Assembly (NCBI GenBank): GCA_023853785.1
Contig: JAJIRX010000159.1
Span: forward strand, 62,001-126,000
DNA: 64,000 nt
Source of the DNA: Psilocybe azurescens
Taxonomy: Eukaryota > Basidiomycota > Agaricomycetes > Agaricales > Agrocybaceae
Direction of reading: 5' to 3'
Part shown: positions 44,528 to 56,259 of the stretch, piece after piece
Layout: every line of letters starts with the position of its first letter
Position numbering within the stretch: the stretch's first letter is position 1
Notes under the pieces: generated by a model
What the model saw: the letters and a program-made list of their open reading frames with translations, nothing else
What the model was told of the DNA's origin: nothing
The model's database searches: none
Program-made: the position numbers and the translations under genes

Positions 44528-46560
44528 AAAAGCAGGTGAAGCTATCCAGACAAGGTGCAGCCAAAAACTTCCCCAGATTGATGAATGGCAGCAAAGTGAA
44601 CAATTACATCAGGAAAATGGAGTTTGGACCTAAAGAAACTCAGATGTCTCTAAGTGTTTTTAGAAACTCTAAAAACTCCAAAGACACAAAAACTCTTAAG
44701 TTTTTCCCAAAGCCCTTCTAAAACAACCCAAAGCAACCTAAATAATAATAAAACAAGTCAAAGCTTCTCTGAAAAGCACTGAAAGATCCAATATACTGAG
44801 TCAACTATATTGAGGTCACATGATATTTGTAATATATGAGAAACAATAGAATGCATTTAACAGGAATTGAACCAACAGTGTTAGGGACACTCTTTTTCTT
44901 TTTCTTTTGTTTTCTTTTGTTTTTTTATATAATTCTTTATACATTCTTATCATGTGATGAATGACATCACGTGATTGTTTCTTTCTTTGACTTATACTTG
45001 CATCTGACTCACATCAGTACAATTAAGTTCTTAATTACTTCACTGTTGACTGTATTCATGCACATGGACTCAAGTCTGAAGTTATAATAAACAGCCTTAC
45101 AAATAACATGCTCTATCAACTGCACCATCACTGCTTTTGTGATCTAGCACATTTAATTGACTATATACCTTTGTTTCCAAAACCAAATAATATATTCTGG
45201 CACTTCCTCTGAAGCTAAACCCACTTATTATATACCAAAAATTTCAGAAATTTGAGAGCAATATGCCTGTAATTAAATCATAATATTTATAATGCACAAG
45301 CATGTTCAATATACTTTAAATGTTTTCAAAGACACTCAGAGAGATTTGAGGAATTTAAATATTTGTGAAAACACACAAAGCCATTGATAGTGGCATAGAG
45401 AGCCAAATATGTCCTGGGTAAGTTGGAATTACCAAAGTTGCTCTAAGGGCAAACCCCTTTTTCCTAATGTAGACCCAAGTGAGACTCAGGGTCAGGCACT
45501 ATAGCCGGCAAACAGATAGCCAGCACAGATAACCAGACAAGAACTGGACAAAAAGCCCCTCCAGTCAGAGTGTCAAGTTCCAGCACTGATCATCCCAATT
45601 GTCAGACCAAAGTGAGACACCAAGCAGAGTACCATAGCAAGAGACTAGAAAACAAGCAATGCTAACCAGACAAGACACAGACAAAACACCACCAGGCAGA
45701 GTTCCAAGCCCCAAGACAGACCTTTGCAAGCTGCAGCAAAGGTACCCATCAACCACCAAGCCCAAGCCCCAACAGCAAGCACAGCTGTGCATATAAAACA
45801 CAAACAATAGACAAAGCAATGCCAGCCAAACTCCAGAGCCACATGACAGACAGCCCTGGCAGTGAAATATTTATGATGATGATGGAGATTCATAAGGGCA
45901 AAGGGAAAAAGCTGTGGCAGGGGCAAGCAAGATAGGGTGTGTGGGCATGCTTATTCTGGTCAATGTATATTGTGTACAGGTACATTTAAGAGCACTTAGG
46001 TAGTGTAGAAATAAGTCCTTAGTCATAATTATCTCACTAGGAATGCATGTGCATCCAGCAAGTGACTTTTTAATTGAGTTGGTTGTATAGTCTGACAGAG
46101 TAACATGTGGCCTGTGCCTTGTAAATGTGTTTGACCCATATTCAATGTACCGCACAACCTGCAGGATACCTTTTACATATTTAAATGTAATGATCCATGT
46201 TTAAAATATCTATGAGAGTATCTAAAAAAACATGTAGTTCAAGTTTTTTATTTACTAAGGTCAAAATAAGGTAAGTATTAAAGAGAGAACATGGGTCATC
46301 AATATCGTCTAATCAAGGTAAAAACTCTAGGTAAATGGGCGCTTAACAACTTGGTAAATATTATTGCAAGTATAATAATCTGTATTTAGCTTGGGTAAGG
46401 TATGAAAGGACAACTGGATGTTGTCTTGAACCATGTACAAACTTCCCCATTTGCGCATGCAGGTCCTCGTATGCAGTGCCCTCTGACTGTGTTCAGGCCA
46501 TCCCACAAAATCAGCTTCATACCCAGAGTTTGGGCTACATCGGATATGTTTGGGCCCCTA
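44528..46560. other. CpG-poor repeat-derived stretch, with a tRNA-like sequence
   Basis: No supported gene. It contains a CCAGACAAGAC/CAGACAAAA-rich low-complexity block (45,490-45,800), a B-box-like GGTTCAATTCC (minus, ~44,857-44,867) and the tRNA-like sequence listed separately. Confidence 0.5.
45062..45130 (-). other. tRNA-derived (SINE-head-like) sequence
   Basis: Minus strand: TGGTGCAGTTGATAGAGCA (A-box-like, ~45,126-45,108) and GACTTGAGTCC (B-box-like, ~45,077-45,067), at normal tRNA spacing. Arms are imperfect, and it is probably a SINE head or an old tRNA pseudogene. Confidence 0.5.
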
Positions 46561-46992
46561 CTTCACAGCAGTACTTTACTGTCCCCACCCATTCCAAATG
46601 GAATCCAACTTGATTCCATGGATTCCAGTTGAATTCCAGTTGGAATCCAGACCAATTCCAATTTCATTTCATTTAATGGTTTCAAGTGGAATGGCTGGGA
46701 ATCATGGAATGAGCCCATTCCAACTGGAATCCAAGTTCATTCCAGCTTATTTCATTCAATAAGACTTTGTGAATTTCACTAAGTCCAGCTTTAAATTCAC
46801 ATGAAATGGAATGGAATGGAATCCAATTGGATTCCAACTGGAATACTTTAATCTTAGCTTAAATTTATGTGACAATGTAATATAATATATTAAAAACTAT
46901 ATATTACATGATTATATACAGGTAAAAAAAAAAGAAAAACATAATAAAAAAGAAACAAAAAAGAAAAAAAATAGAAAGAACAGAAAAAGGGG

Positions 46993-48200
46993 CGGAGTGT
47001 ACATTGGTGGTGTCACCGTCCGTGTTATCGACGTCGTGGTCGACCGTACCCGCCGTGGTACACATCGGTGTTGTCGTCAGTGTCATCTGTACGTGTCGTG
47101 GTACGCATCACTGCCGCCATTGCGTGGTCGTGGTCATCTCCCTGTTGTCCTCGCTGTCGCTGCGGTGGTACGTGTTGTCGCCAGGTCCGTACCCGTTGTG
47201 GTACATGTTGGTGTCATTGTCCGCCGTGCCTCTCCTGGCACCTGTCGGTCCCTTCATCACGGGTCGTCAGCGGTACGTGTCGGTGTTGTCATCGTGTCGG
47301 TGTCATCGTCGTGTCGGTGTCGTTGTCGGCGTGTCGTTGTCGCCGTGGTGGTATCCATCAGTGCCGCCCGTCGCTGGTTGTCCTTGTCCTCGCCCTCGCC
47401 CTCGCCGTCCACGTCCCACGTCCTCACCATCCACGTCCTCGTCCTCGCCGTCCACATCCACGTCCTCGCTGCCATCCTTGTCCTCGCTGCCGTACTTGCC
47501 CTCGCCGTCGTTCTCGTCCCCGCCATCGTCCTTGTCCTCGTCGCCGCATTCGCCGTTGCCATCGCCCTTGCCATCGTCCTTGCCATCGTCCTTGCCCTCG
47601 CCCTTGCCATCATCCCTCGCCGGCCGTACTCGCCCTTGCCATTGTCCTTGTCCTTGTCCTTGTCCCCGCCGTTGTCCTTGTCCTCGCCGGCCGTACTCGC
47701 CCCTTGCCGTCGCCCTTATCCTTGTCCTTGTCCCCGCTGTCGTCCTTGTCCTCGCCGCCATACTCGCCCTCGCCGTCTCCTCATCCCTGTCCCCGCTGTC
47801 GTCCTTGTCCCCGCTGTCATCCTTGTCCTCGCCGGCCGTACTCGCCCTTGCCGTCGTCCTTGTCCTTGTCGCTGTCCTTGCTCTCGCCGGCCGTCCTTGC
47901 CCTCGTCCTGGTCCACGCCCGGTGTCTTGGTCCTCACCGTCGTGGTCGTGGTCCTAGCCGTTGTCCTCGCGGTCCTCGCCCTTGCCCTTGCCCTTGCCCT
48001 TGCCCTTGCCCTTGCCCTTGCCCTTGCCCTTGCCCTCGCGGTCCTCATCCGCTCCTCGTTGTCGCTGTCGCAGTCGTCCTCGTCCTCGCCGGTGTGGCCA
48101 TCGCGGTCATTCTCGTCCTCTGTCGCATCGGGTTGGCTTTCGTCTGGCTCCGACCGACGAGGCGGTGGTGGTGGTGGAAGGGAAAGGGTGGGGTCGGAAT
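46993..48200. repeat. CpG-rich GTC/CTTGTCCTCGCC minisatellite of element 3
   Basis: Built from CCTTGTCCTCGCCG and, at ~47,963-48,035, a run of about 12 CTTGCC hexamers. Frames are open on both strands for compositional reasons. Its 3' end (48,120-48,200) has the same GGTTGGCT...CTGGCTCCGACCGACGAGG sequence as element 1. Confidence 0.85.
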
Positions 48201-48322
48201 CAACAACGGACTGACGTGGCATCAACATGTCATGTGTGCGTTGTTGTTTGGCCCATGCCAAGCAGTGCCGAGAAATTCGGCTGTATCAGTCTGTATTTAA
48301 CTAATTTTATTATTTTCTATAA

Positions 48323-48398
48323 GCCTTTGTGGCTCAGTTGGTTTATCCCACTTATGTTCGGGCGTTCTCCAATGCCTGAGTTCAATTCTTGTTGGTGT
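48323..48398 (+). other. tRNA-like module inside element 3
   Basis: GCCTTTGTGGCTCAGTTGGT (A-box-like at 48,330-48,341), GAGTTCAATTC (B-box-like at 48,378-48,388), followed by an eight-T run (48,401-48,408) that could terminate RNA polymerase III. Stems do not form a normal tRNA. Confidence 0.6.
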
Positions 48399-48835
48399 CT
48401 TTTTTTTCTATACTAATATAAATTATAATAAAATATAATAAAAATAATGGGATATCATTCCACTTGGATTCCACCTTATTACATTGGAATGGACCTATAT
48501 TGGACCAAACTCAATGTAATATATGATATTCCAGTTGGATTCCAATTGGATTCCATATAGATTCCAGCCATTCCATTGGAATGAAACTGGAATATTCCAT
48601 TTGGAATGGCTTATTTTCTGGAATCCATTTGGAATCCATTTGGAATCCATGTTAATTTACCCATACAAAATAGCAGGGTGTATGATATGAGATTTCAGAC
48701 TGGAATCTAATGGAATAGGTGGGGGACAGTAAAGACCTCCTTCACAGCATGCACGTTTTTCTTGTGAGTAGTAGTACAGCAGTGGTAGTCATATGTTTCA
48801 TTTCCCAAACATCATAGAAGACAGTATACAAGCCG

Positions 48836-50907
48836 TCATACTCTTTGTGTTCCTCGTTCACGTACAAGTAATGCCTTTGTTATCCCGGTACAGACCGCGG
48901 CTGCCATCATCACTATCTATATGATAATATGTTATACGAAGGCTTGGCACAATATTTATCGAAAGGACAGCGTACCCCGGAGAAAATTATAGGTTTATTC
49001 CAGTCAAATTCGGGTCCAAGTAATGCCCCTTGAACTGGAGCTGCCCCTAAGGACCCGAAGCTACTAAGGGCCAGGGCAAGGCCAGTTCGCGCTCTGTTTT
49101 CATAATGAAACACCAGGACACAGCGAGTTGTCACAATGACGTACCCTACTTCGTTTGGATGACGAGCAAGAGTCGCAAGGCTCGCAACAGATATAGATAA
49201 CCCTAGCTTGATATTAATTTTATTTGACAATTGCAACAGATCATAACCTACAGGCTCCTGCAAACAGGCCATAGAAAATGCTGATTACCACAAGCGAGGT
49301 AGAATCATGACTAAATGAGAATAGAACTGTAAGTCTTTAACATCGATAGTCACTATACACTCAAGAACTCACACTCCAAACACAGAGAATATACTTGCGG
49401 ACGTTATTACCGTGCACAGAACAAGTACATTGATGGGTCCATAAACTTGTGCAAGATAGTTTCCTAATAAGCGTCCAAAGGTACTCGCAGCATTAAGAAT
49501 AGCAAGCTAAGGTGTCGCAGTTGTTGTCAGAGAATCTAAACGAGTTGATTACCGAACTTACCGAATAAAATGCAAGAGTGGTATTGATTCCATGAGTCGC
49601 AGCGTAGAGCTGCAGGTAAATCACTTTGAAATCAATGTTTCAACGCATTCGTACAATCTCGGAAAATAACACGAACACTTACGAGGGAGATAAAATCCAA
49701 ACATTGCGATTAGGCCTCTGTGTACTTGCTGTGGTCAATATAGAGGACTATAACAGGTGAAAAGCCACATACCCAAACGTTAAAATTATATACGGAGGAT
49801 CGGTGAAGAAGCTTAGGATGTTTAGTTGTGGACCATTGTCGGTCGTCTTCCTGTAGGCCGACCTCATTAAGCAATTGCCTACCACCAGCATACTGAGTAC
49901 GATGTAGGCGCTGGCGCGGACGGCTTGAGGAAACCCGATCGACCCAATCAGATTGCTAAATCAAGGGATGGATTTGTTACTTTTTCCTACCGCGGACATA
50001 CGGAAACTATTTACTTAATCACTGGATGTGGAAGTGAGAATATGCAATAATAGTCACAGATAAAATGGCCTCACTTATGGGAAATATGACGGCCCCGAGA
50101 GAGCTGCCGCTCATAACGATCCCTGTTGCGAGCACCTTTCGGCGCCGGAAATGATGTACTGTCAAGCTGACAGTCGGAACAAAAGTAAGCCCCAGTCCTA
50201 TACCCATTCCTACTCCCTGGCTAAGGAAAACTTGCGCATAATGCTGCGGTTTTGCTAGGGAAAGCGTAAATAATCTGAAGAGACAGTGATGTCAAAAATT
50301 CTCCTGAACCCAAAACAATTCACAAGCTTACGAGACAGTAAAAAGCACCGAGCCAATGATTTCCAGAGCATAGAAGTATCCGGCATCGAAGAGTTTTCCA
50401 GAGACAACTCCAAATGCAAACGGCATCATTAGTTGAAAACTCCCTATCCAGCTGAGAGATATAAAATGTTAATAATGCATCGAGCAGCGTCAACGAAGAC
50501 GTACGCAATTTTGCTGGCACTATGGTCGGAGAGGAATATTCTCGTATAGAAATCTGAGCTCCAATTTCGTGTTTCAGTGTAACAAGGCATCACGCTTGAG
50601 AGTTCTACTCACCCTGATAGACTCCGAACGAATAGAGGTAACTGAAACTCCAGCGTTAGTATTTATATACACGTTCTGAGCATCGAAATATACCCAAAGG
50701 TTGAAAAAGGATAAGCCAGCTAAATTTCAACATTAATTGAAACTACCGATAGGTCTGACAGGATTCTACTTACGCCCCGAGAATAGTTGTCCATGCTTTC
50801 ACTCCTCCGTCTTGCACATTGAGGTCGTCGTGAGTCTCAATGGAGCCTGCGAGTGCTTGTCGAGAGTCGAAATCATCTTTGCTGGGAATAATATCGTTGT
50901 TTGTCAT
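48836..50907 (-). CDS. MFS monocarboxylate-transporter-like permease
   Basis: Fungal relatives of SLC16/MCT carry small monocarboxylates or other organic solutes across membranes. The substrate cannot be told from sequence. ATG 50,907 starts a hydrophilic N-terminus, then DGGVKAWTTILGAWLI (TM1), YLYSFGVYQ, DFYTRIFLSDHSASKI, MGIGLGLTFVPTVSLTVHHF and RRRKVLATGIVMSGSSLGAV (the loop/TM4 region). Later come TDPPYIILTFG, YLQLYAATHGINTTLAFYSL, NAASTFGRLLGNYLA, ALSSFGSLGAAPVQGALLG and the C-terminal KALLVRERGTQRV with stop at 48,836. At least eight short GT-AG introns separate them, for example CTCGGGGC|gtaagt near 50,770. All expected blocks are present in order and I saw no clear break, so it is probably functional. 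Confidence 0.9.
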
Positions 50908-51263
50908 TAAGATGCGCTAGTTATGAGTGGCTCGTTTTTCAGTAGTGAGGGTGAAAATGAGCGAGTGCTACCACTAACTGCATACACTTGTATATATAAG
51001 TCCAGAGAAGTCGTTCGCTGATTCGGTGAGATTCATTTCAAGTCCAATAATAGAACTCCTAAACAGTCTGATGTGGGACTGGTACATTTCGCGAGACGTC
51101 TGCATTCTGCACCCACGGCAGTCATAAAGCACTTCCATACGGATTTTTGTGGTACTGATGTTTCTCTCGCACAGCAAAGTTGATTAAATGATCCGCAAAG
51201 CTGCGATACAAATATAGGACCTTCTCCTCACATGCGCACGTATTCGAGACTACTGCAACCTCA

Positions 51264-52462
51264 CCAGATCAAATCAAAATGGGGATCATGGCACCGCTCA
51301 ACACGTGGATTCAATTAATAAATTTGCTTTTGCAAGCTCAATGCATACGAATATTAGTATGAGATACCTTGTTTCCTAAATTAGCGCCTGTTGGTCTCGA
51401 CCTTAACGGGATAAATTTGAAATTGGTCCTGATAAGATCAAATCAAAACGGGGATCCTGGCACCGCTCAACACGTGGATTCAATTAATTTATTTATGTCT
51501 GCAAGCTCAATGCATATAAATATCAGTGTGAGATACTTTGTTTTCTAAATGCCAGTCCAGATTGAGGTCATCTGAAAGCAATAGAAGCGATGCTGATTTC
51601 CGAGAAACACATGATGGCACAACCCTGAATAAGATCGATCAGAGTAGACGATTACGGGACAATTCTGAAAGCAATTCTGAATTCGATTATGAACGCTCTG
51701 AGAATCTTGAGAAAGTCGAGAATCGTATAATCGTGCACAAATCGCGTCGGGCCCAGGAGATTCTTGCAGCGATTACGATTATTGCTCAGACGATTACCGG
51801 ACGATTTCCTAAAATTTCTATCATTTTTTCCGTAAAATTTGACTGATCCCTATCTCATAATCGTGTTGATAATCTCCCAGCAATCGAAATGATAATCGTC
51901 TATAATTATGGTAAATACACACCTATTTTTAAGCCTCAGGCTCCACCTCCAACTTCTGTGTACATTCAACGCTATTGTCGGATGCAAGGTTCCACGACTG
52001 AGCGTAAGAACCTCGGACTATTCCAGTAGTCAGCCTTCTGGAAATAGAGTTGAGCTCGGACCACCGTCCCGAGTTGCCGATTTGTACTGGTACTATCTCT
52101 CCTTCCTTTCTCAACTAGTACCCTTGATTGTGCCATCATGTGTTTGTCGGAAACCAGTGCCGATTCTATTACTTTCAAATGACTTCAATCCGGACTGACA
52201 GAAGCTGATTTAGAAAAACAAGTATCTCGCCCTGGTATTCGTATGCGTTGAGCTTGCAGACATAAATAAATTAATTGAATCCACGTGTTGAGCGGTGCCA
52301 GGATCCCCGTTTTGATTCGATCTTATCAGGACCAACAGGCGCTAATTTAGGAAACAAAGTATCTCATACTGGTATTCGTATGCGTTGAGCTTGCAAAAGC
52401 AAATTTATTAATTGAATCCACGTGTTGAGCGATGTCATGATTCCCATTATGATATGATCTGG
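51264..52462. mobile_element. 1.2-kb non-autonomous TIR element with doubled ends
   Basis: Ends are CCAGATCA(A/T)ATCA with TIRs of about 110 bp including CTCAACACGTGGATTCAATT. Each end carries two tandem copies of this unit (51,264-51,378 and 51,434-51,548; inverted 52,225-52,320 and 52,345-52,462). The interior (51,550-52,220) has no recognisable gene. No clear target duplication was seen. Confidence 0.8.
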
Positions 52463-52580
52463 CCCTCTGCGAGAGCACCGCAAGAGATTCTTAGTGGATG
52501 AACCGATTCTATAGCTATCTCAAGACAAATTTCAAAGTTGTCCTCATCAAATTCGGAACCCATGTTGCTTTGGATATGTA

Positions 52581-52604
52581 GAGAGAGAGAGAGAGAGAGA
52601 GAGA
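52581..52604 (+). repeat. (AG)n microsatellite
   Basis: About 12 AG units. Confidence 0.95.
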
Positions 52605-53010
52605 TAATTACTTGCAATCAGTGCACATAGGTTCAGGTATATCAGTCAACACACTGATGCTCCAATAAAAGTACCGATAAACAGGACATTAATTGTATTA
52701 GACACTACCTGCGACCATCCCTTCCAACTTGTTATTATCATGCAGAGAGCTTTCTAAAGATAAATTCTGCAAGTTTAATCAGAAATTCTGTGTCGCTGAA
52801 TAAGGCAGGTGTAATTTACTTCAAGCATAAGCATTCTTGATGCGTGCCTTTGAACCTGTGGAGCCCTCGTCGGCATTCTTTGCTTATGGACCGTTCGACC
52901 GTTGAGGCTGTTTTGTAATTACTTTGAGAAAAAGAGGGACGGCAATGAATGATGTCAATTATGCTTACGATGAAAGCAAAGAGCAAGAGAACACTGAGCA
53001 TTATCACCAT

Positions 53011-54169
53011 TTAGTCTGGCTTAGGTAGTAAGAAATCATACGACCTACTCCTTGCCAGACATGCCGTGAAGGCCAGCCACACAACTGGTGATGTCGTAAG
53101 TAACTCGTTGTCTTGTGATGCAGCATTGATTCAATGCACTCACAAGTATGTGGAATAACTAAAAACTGCTCTTGAAGTAAGCAATATTTTCCATATTAAA
53201 GCCCGAGGGATAACAAACCGATACGAGTATGGCCAATTCATTCAGACTCGTGAGAAATCCTGTCTCTATTAGACATGTTGGATTAGTTGGTGTATTTCAC
53301 AATCCCTATGTATGCTTGACTTACGGATTGTCCAAGCAATCACTTTATCGATAGTCGAGGAAGTGCTTGACAGATCACTGAGAGAAATGAGAAGGAAATG
53401 GCAATGAAACTAACACACCTTTTCCCATGTGCTTTGAGATAATAAGACAGTGAAACAGCAATGATTATGTCGATTACCAACCCAATGGCCAATACAGTGA
53501 TCACAAGCCATTTCCATTTAGTTTGAATTTGAGGCAATGTCGTCGCGTTCAGCGCCTCGGCCATAACGACAAATGTCATAACACCGCGAATAGAAGAGGA
53601 AATCCAGCATATGACCGGAATATAGAGCTTTCCACTGACTATACGCACGCGTTCTGCAAAAAATATCTGCCAAATATTTGGGGTTTTAACACTAAATGCA
53701 GGCTTCGAATGAATAAGTAGTACCTGAACAATAGGCCCAATCACTCCACTGAATGAAAGTGCTACATCTAGTGATTTGGGAGGTTTGAGGATATCATTCG
53801 GATTTCCATAGCCGTTAACGAGCATGATATATAGGGCATGGCAGACGCATAGACAATGTCCAAGTTCGAATGACCTAAAGAGAGGGCATGTCAAGTTCAT
53901 TCCTTAATGTCTGAAAGTGGACCACAGAAAGGAGTGTCCCTTCGGATACTTACCATACTGCAAAAACCTATCCAACAACCATGAGTGCTCTTAAAGAAAA
54001 AATTGAAGAGCCAATGTACCATAAGCTTCAAATATGCTTTATCATTAGGAAATCGAGTGTAGTATATGTACGTCTGAACAACAATGACTCCAAAGAGACA
54101 GCAAGAGACAGCAGTACCAATTAACAGGTAGCCAAGGGTGTTACGAACGTCGAATATAATCGGCTCCAT
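53011..54169 (-). CDS. DUF6534-type seven-TM membrane protein A
   Basis: A basidiomycete-specific family of multi-pass membrane proteins of unknown function. The start at 54,169 gives FDVRNTLGYLLIGTAVSCC, the family's typical N-terminus with TM1, then QTYIYYTRFPNDKAYLK. After an intron come ELGHCLCVCHALY, PPKSLDVALSFSGVIGPIVQ, ERVRIVSGKLYIPVICW and KWKWLVITVLAIGLVIDIII. The DUF6534 domain proper (DKVIAWTI|ETGFLTSLNELAIL, ~53,350-53,250) and PVVWLAFTACLARSRSYD end at stop 53,011. Introns are short and mostly clear; the last one (around 53,130-53,200) is uncertain. It lies head-to-head with paralogue B, 583 bp apart. Confidence 0.8.
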
Positions 54170-54699
54170 GAATAAGGCCAAGGGGAGAGATGTTCGCCCG
54201 TAACTCTTCAAATGTAAGAGTATAAATTGTGAATCGCACCAAATTACTTTAGTGCGGTGGGAATTCCAAAATTGTCAATGATAATTTTTATATTTGCATG
54301 GGTTGTTATTAGGTCAATGACTCTGCAATGTATCAAGGTTCTGATCGTAGCTCTGCGATGGATGAGCAAAAATGGAAGGGGTACTCAATACAACTTTCGC
54401 CGTGTAGATGGCTCCCGTTTCAAGTGCTATGTTCGGCCATATCACACAGGGATATCATGGAATCAAGACAGATATTTCTATTTCCCAATCTTGATTTTGA
54501 ACCAAAAGGAGCCTAGAGCATCCTTTATGTCTTAGATTGAGAAAAAATCATCATACTTGACGATGAAGTTACGTGTATGTACTATTCATAGCACGCATGA
54601 TTTAATCCCAAAGATACTCCCTCGTTGATAAATTTGTAAATGGCGTGACCGTTCCATCAAATTTACCATCAAGTATCGAGCATTGAGAGATCATCGGGT

Positions 54700-54708
54700 T
54701 TTATATAA
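54700..54708 (+). promoter_or_regulatory. TATA-like box upstream of DUF6534 gene B
   Basis: TTTATATAAG-type sequence about 45-50 bp before ATG 54,753. Confidence 0.45.
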
Positions 54709-54752
54709 GTAAGGCAACATACCTGACTCTGCCCTTGCGATAGTCGTGGCCA

Positions 54753-56032
54753 ATGGCATCTTCTGTGGTCCCCACACCCAACCTACAGAGCACTATAGGA
54801 GCCCTATTGATAGGGTTTCTCATATCATGTTGCCTCTTCGGAGTTGGCACCGTTCAGACTTATCTATACTATGCCCATTTCCAAACCGACAGAGCATCTT
54901 TGAAGATTATGGTGTGTATACATCGATATGCTATTTTTCTGTTATTCACAGTCTTTACGCAGGTCATGACTGTCTGGTACCTATTATGCATATTCTATGT
55001 CATGAACTGAGTAACTTGCTCAAAAATCATCTACTTAGGATCTGTGAGCTTGCACACTGCTTGTGCATCTGCCATTCATGTTATGTCGTCGCGGTTGTTG
55101 GATATGGCAACCCATCATTTTTGTTTGTTCTTCCAAGGTCCTTCGATGCATCAATTCTCCTGAGCGGAGTGATAGCAGCAATTGTTCAGGTATGAGTACT
55201 AAGCTCTGTGGTTACTAAATGTCTCACCTCTTCACAGTCTTTCTACGTCGAACGCGTCCGAATGATAAGCCGGAAACTCATAATACCGATTTTTGCTGGT
55301 TTCTTACAGCACTGCGACTCATAATGACAGTTTTGCTCACGGTAGAAGCTACGAGGACCTCCTTACATCGGTTTGAAACCCGTTGGAAGTGGCTATGTGC
55401 CAGTACATTGGCTATAGGATCGTCAGTCGATTTATTCGTGGCCGTACTTTTATCCTATCACCTCAGGGTTATCGGACTTCAGATGACTCACAGAAGGTCA
55501 GCTCCCCATAGATCTACGCCAAGGATTGGCATATTCACGAATCTCGCAAGAACTTTATTTCTTATTGACAAGATCACTGCGTGGACAATTCGTAAGTCGT
55601 CCTACGACCTTTCCTCGTTTGAAACTCTCAAAACACATCGTAGAAACAGGACTAGTAACCAGTTTGGCTGGACTGCTCCTGCTAATTTGTGTAAGTTAAG
55701 CTGAACCGGATTGTATACGCATGTTCTAAATGAATAACAAACTAGTTCCTAACAATGCCCAAGAGCTGTGAGCATGAGAAGTCAATGTCTGATGGGTAGT
55801 GAACGCTCACCTCCAGCTATCAGTTATCTGGCTAGGGATCTTCATGCTTCTGGCGCGCAGTAGGTCTCTCGAAATTATTATGGCTGTCCAAACCTTCATG
55901 CTGCATCTCAGTATTTTCAAACTCTTTACTTGCATCGTAGGTGGAATACTCTCTACAGGACTATGTACTAATCATGGATGGGGCCGTAGACTAAATGGGA
56001 GGGCAAACCTTCGCAAAAAAAAAAATCTCTAG
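54753..56032 (+). CDS. DUF6534-type seven-TM membrane protein B
   Basis: Paralogue of the divergent gene A. ATG 54,753 gives TIGALLIGFLISCCLFGVGT (TM1) and QTYLYYAHFQTDRASLK. After an intron (about 54,911-55,039) come ELAHCLCICHSCY, RSFDASILLSGVIAAIVQ, an intron to ~55,238, ERVRMISRKLIIPIF, WFLTALRLIMTVLL and RWKWLCASTLAIGSSVDLFV. The DUF6534 part is DKITAWTI|ETGLVTSLAGLLLLIC (~55,570-55,685), then VIWLGIFMLLARSRS, with an A-run and stop near 56,032. One frame shift at a T5 run (55,290-55,294) separates two otherwise matching blocks, and may be an assembly error. The C-terminus beyond ~55,880 is unlike gene A. Confidence 0.75.
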
Positions 56033-56259
56033 AAGTAACCACTGCACTCCCCAAAGGATCCCCTGCTTCCCTGCACAAGAATAGGGTTAGAAAAAATGTT
56101 ACAGTCATCGGGAAGAGCAATTACTGAGTCATCTTCTAGCCGCATCTAACGGGAATTGCGGTACACGTTAGCAAAATTACCGAGGTCACGGTAGACCCCG
56201 AGTTCGCGCATGGGGTGATATAAATTCAATAGTACTTAGATGAATATTTTCTACAAGTA

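Larger units (their letters stand above)
46569..48739. mobile_element. Complete non-autonomous DNA element 3 (GGANTCC-array family)
   Basis: Flanked by an 8-bp duplication CTTCACAG (46,561-46,568; 48,740-48,747; two further bases match by chance or slippage). The left end CAGTACTTTACTGTCCCC and right end (inverted) GAGGTCTTTACTGTCCCC repeat the asymmetric pair seen in element 1. Subterminal arrays use GGAATCC instead of GGAGTCC (46,593-46,850; 48,450-48,720). The interior is a CpG-rich minisatellite (47,000-48,120) with shared boxes and a tRNA-like module at 48,323. No transposase is present. Confidence 0.9.

Noticed and set aside
46997..48300. Long plus- and minus-strand frames in element 3
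   Set aside because: Same reason: hexamer-based low complexity, open in all directions, no conserved domain.
48323..48398. Functional tRNA gene
   Set aside because: A- and B-box-like motifs are present but the acceptor and anticodon stems do not pair properly.
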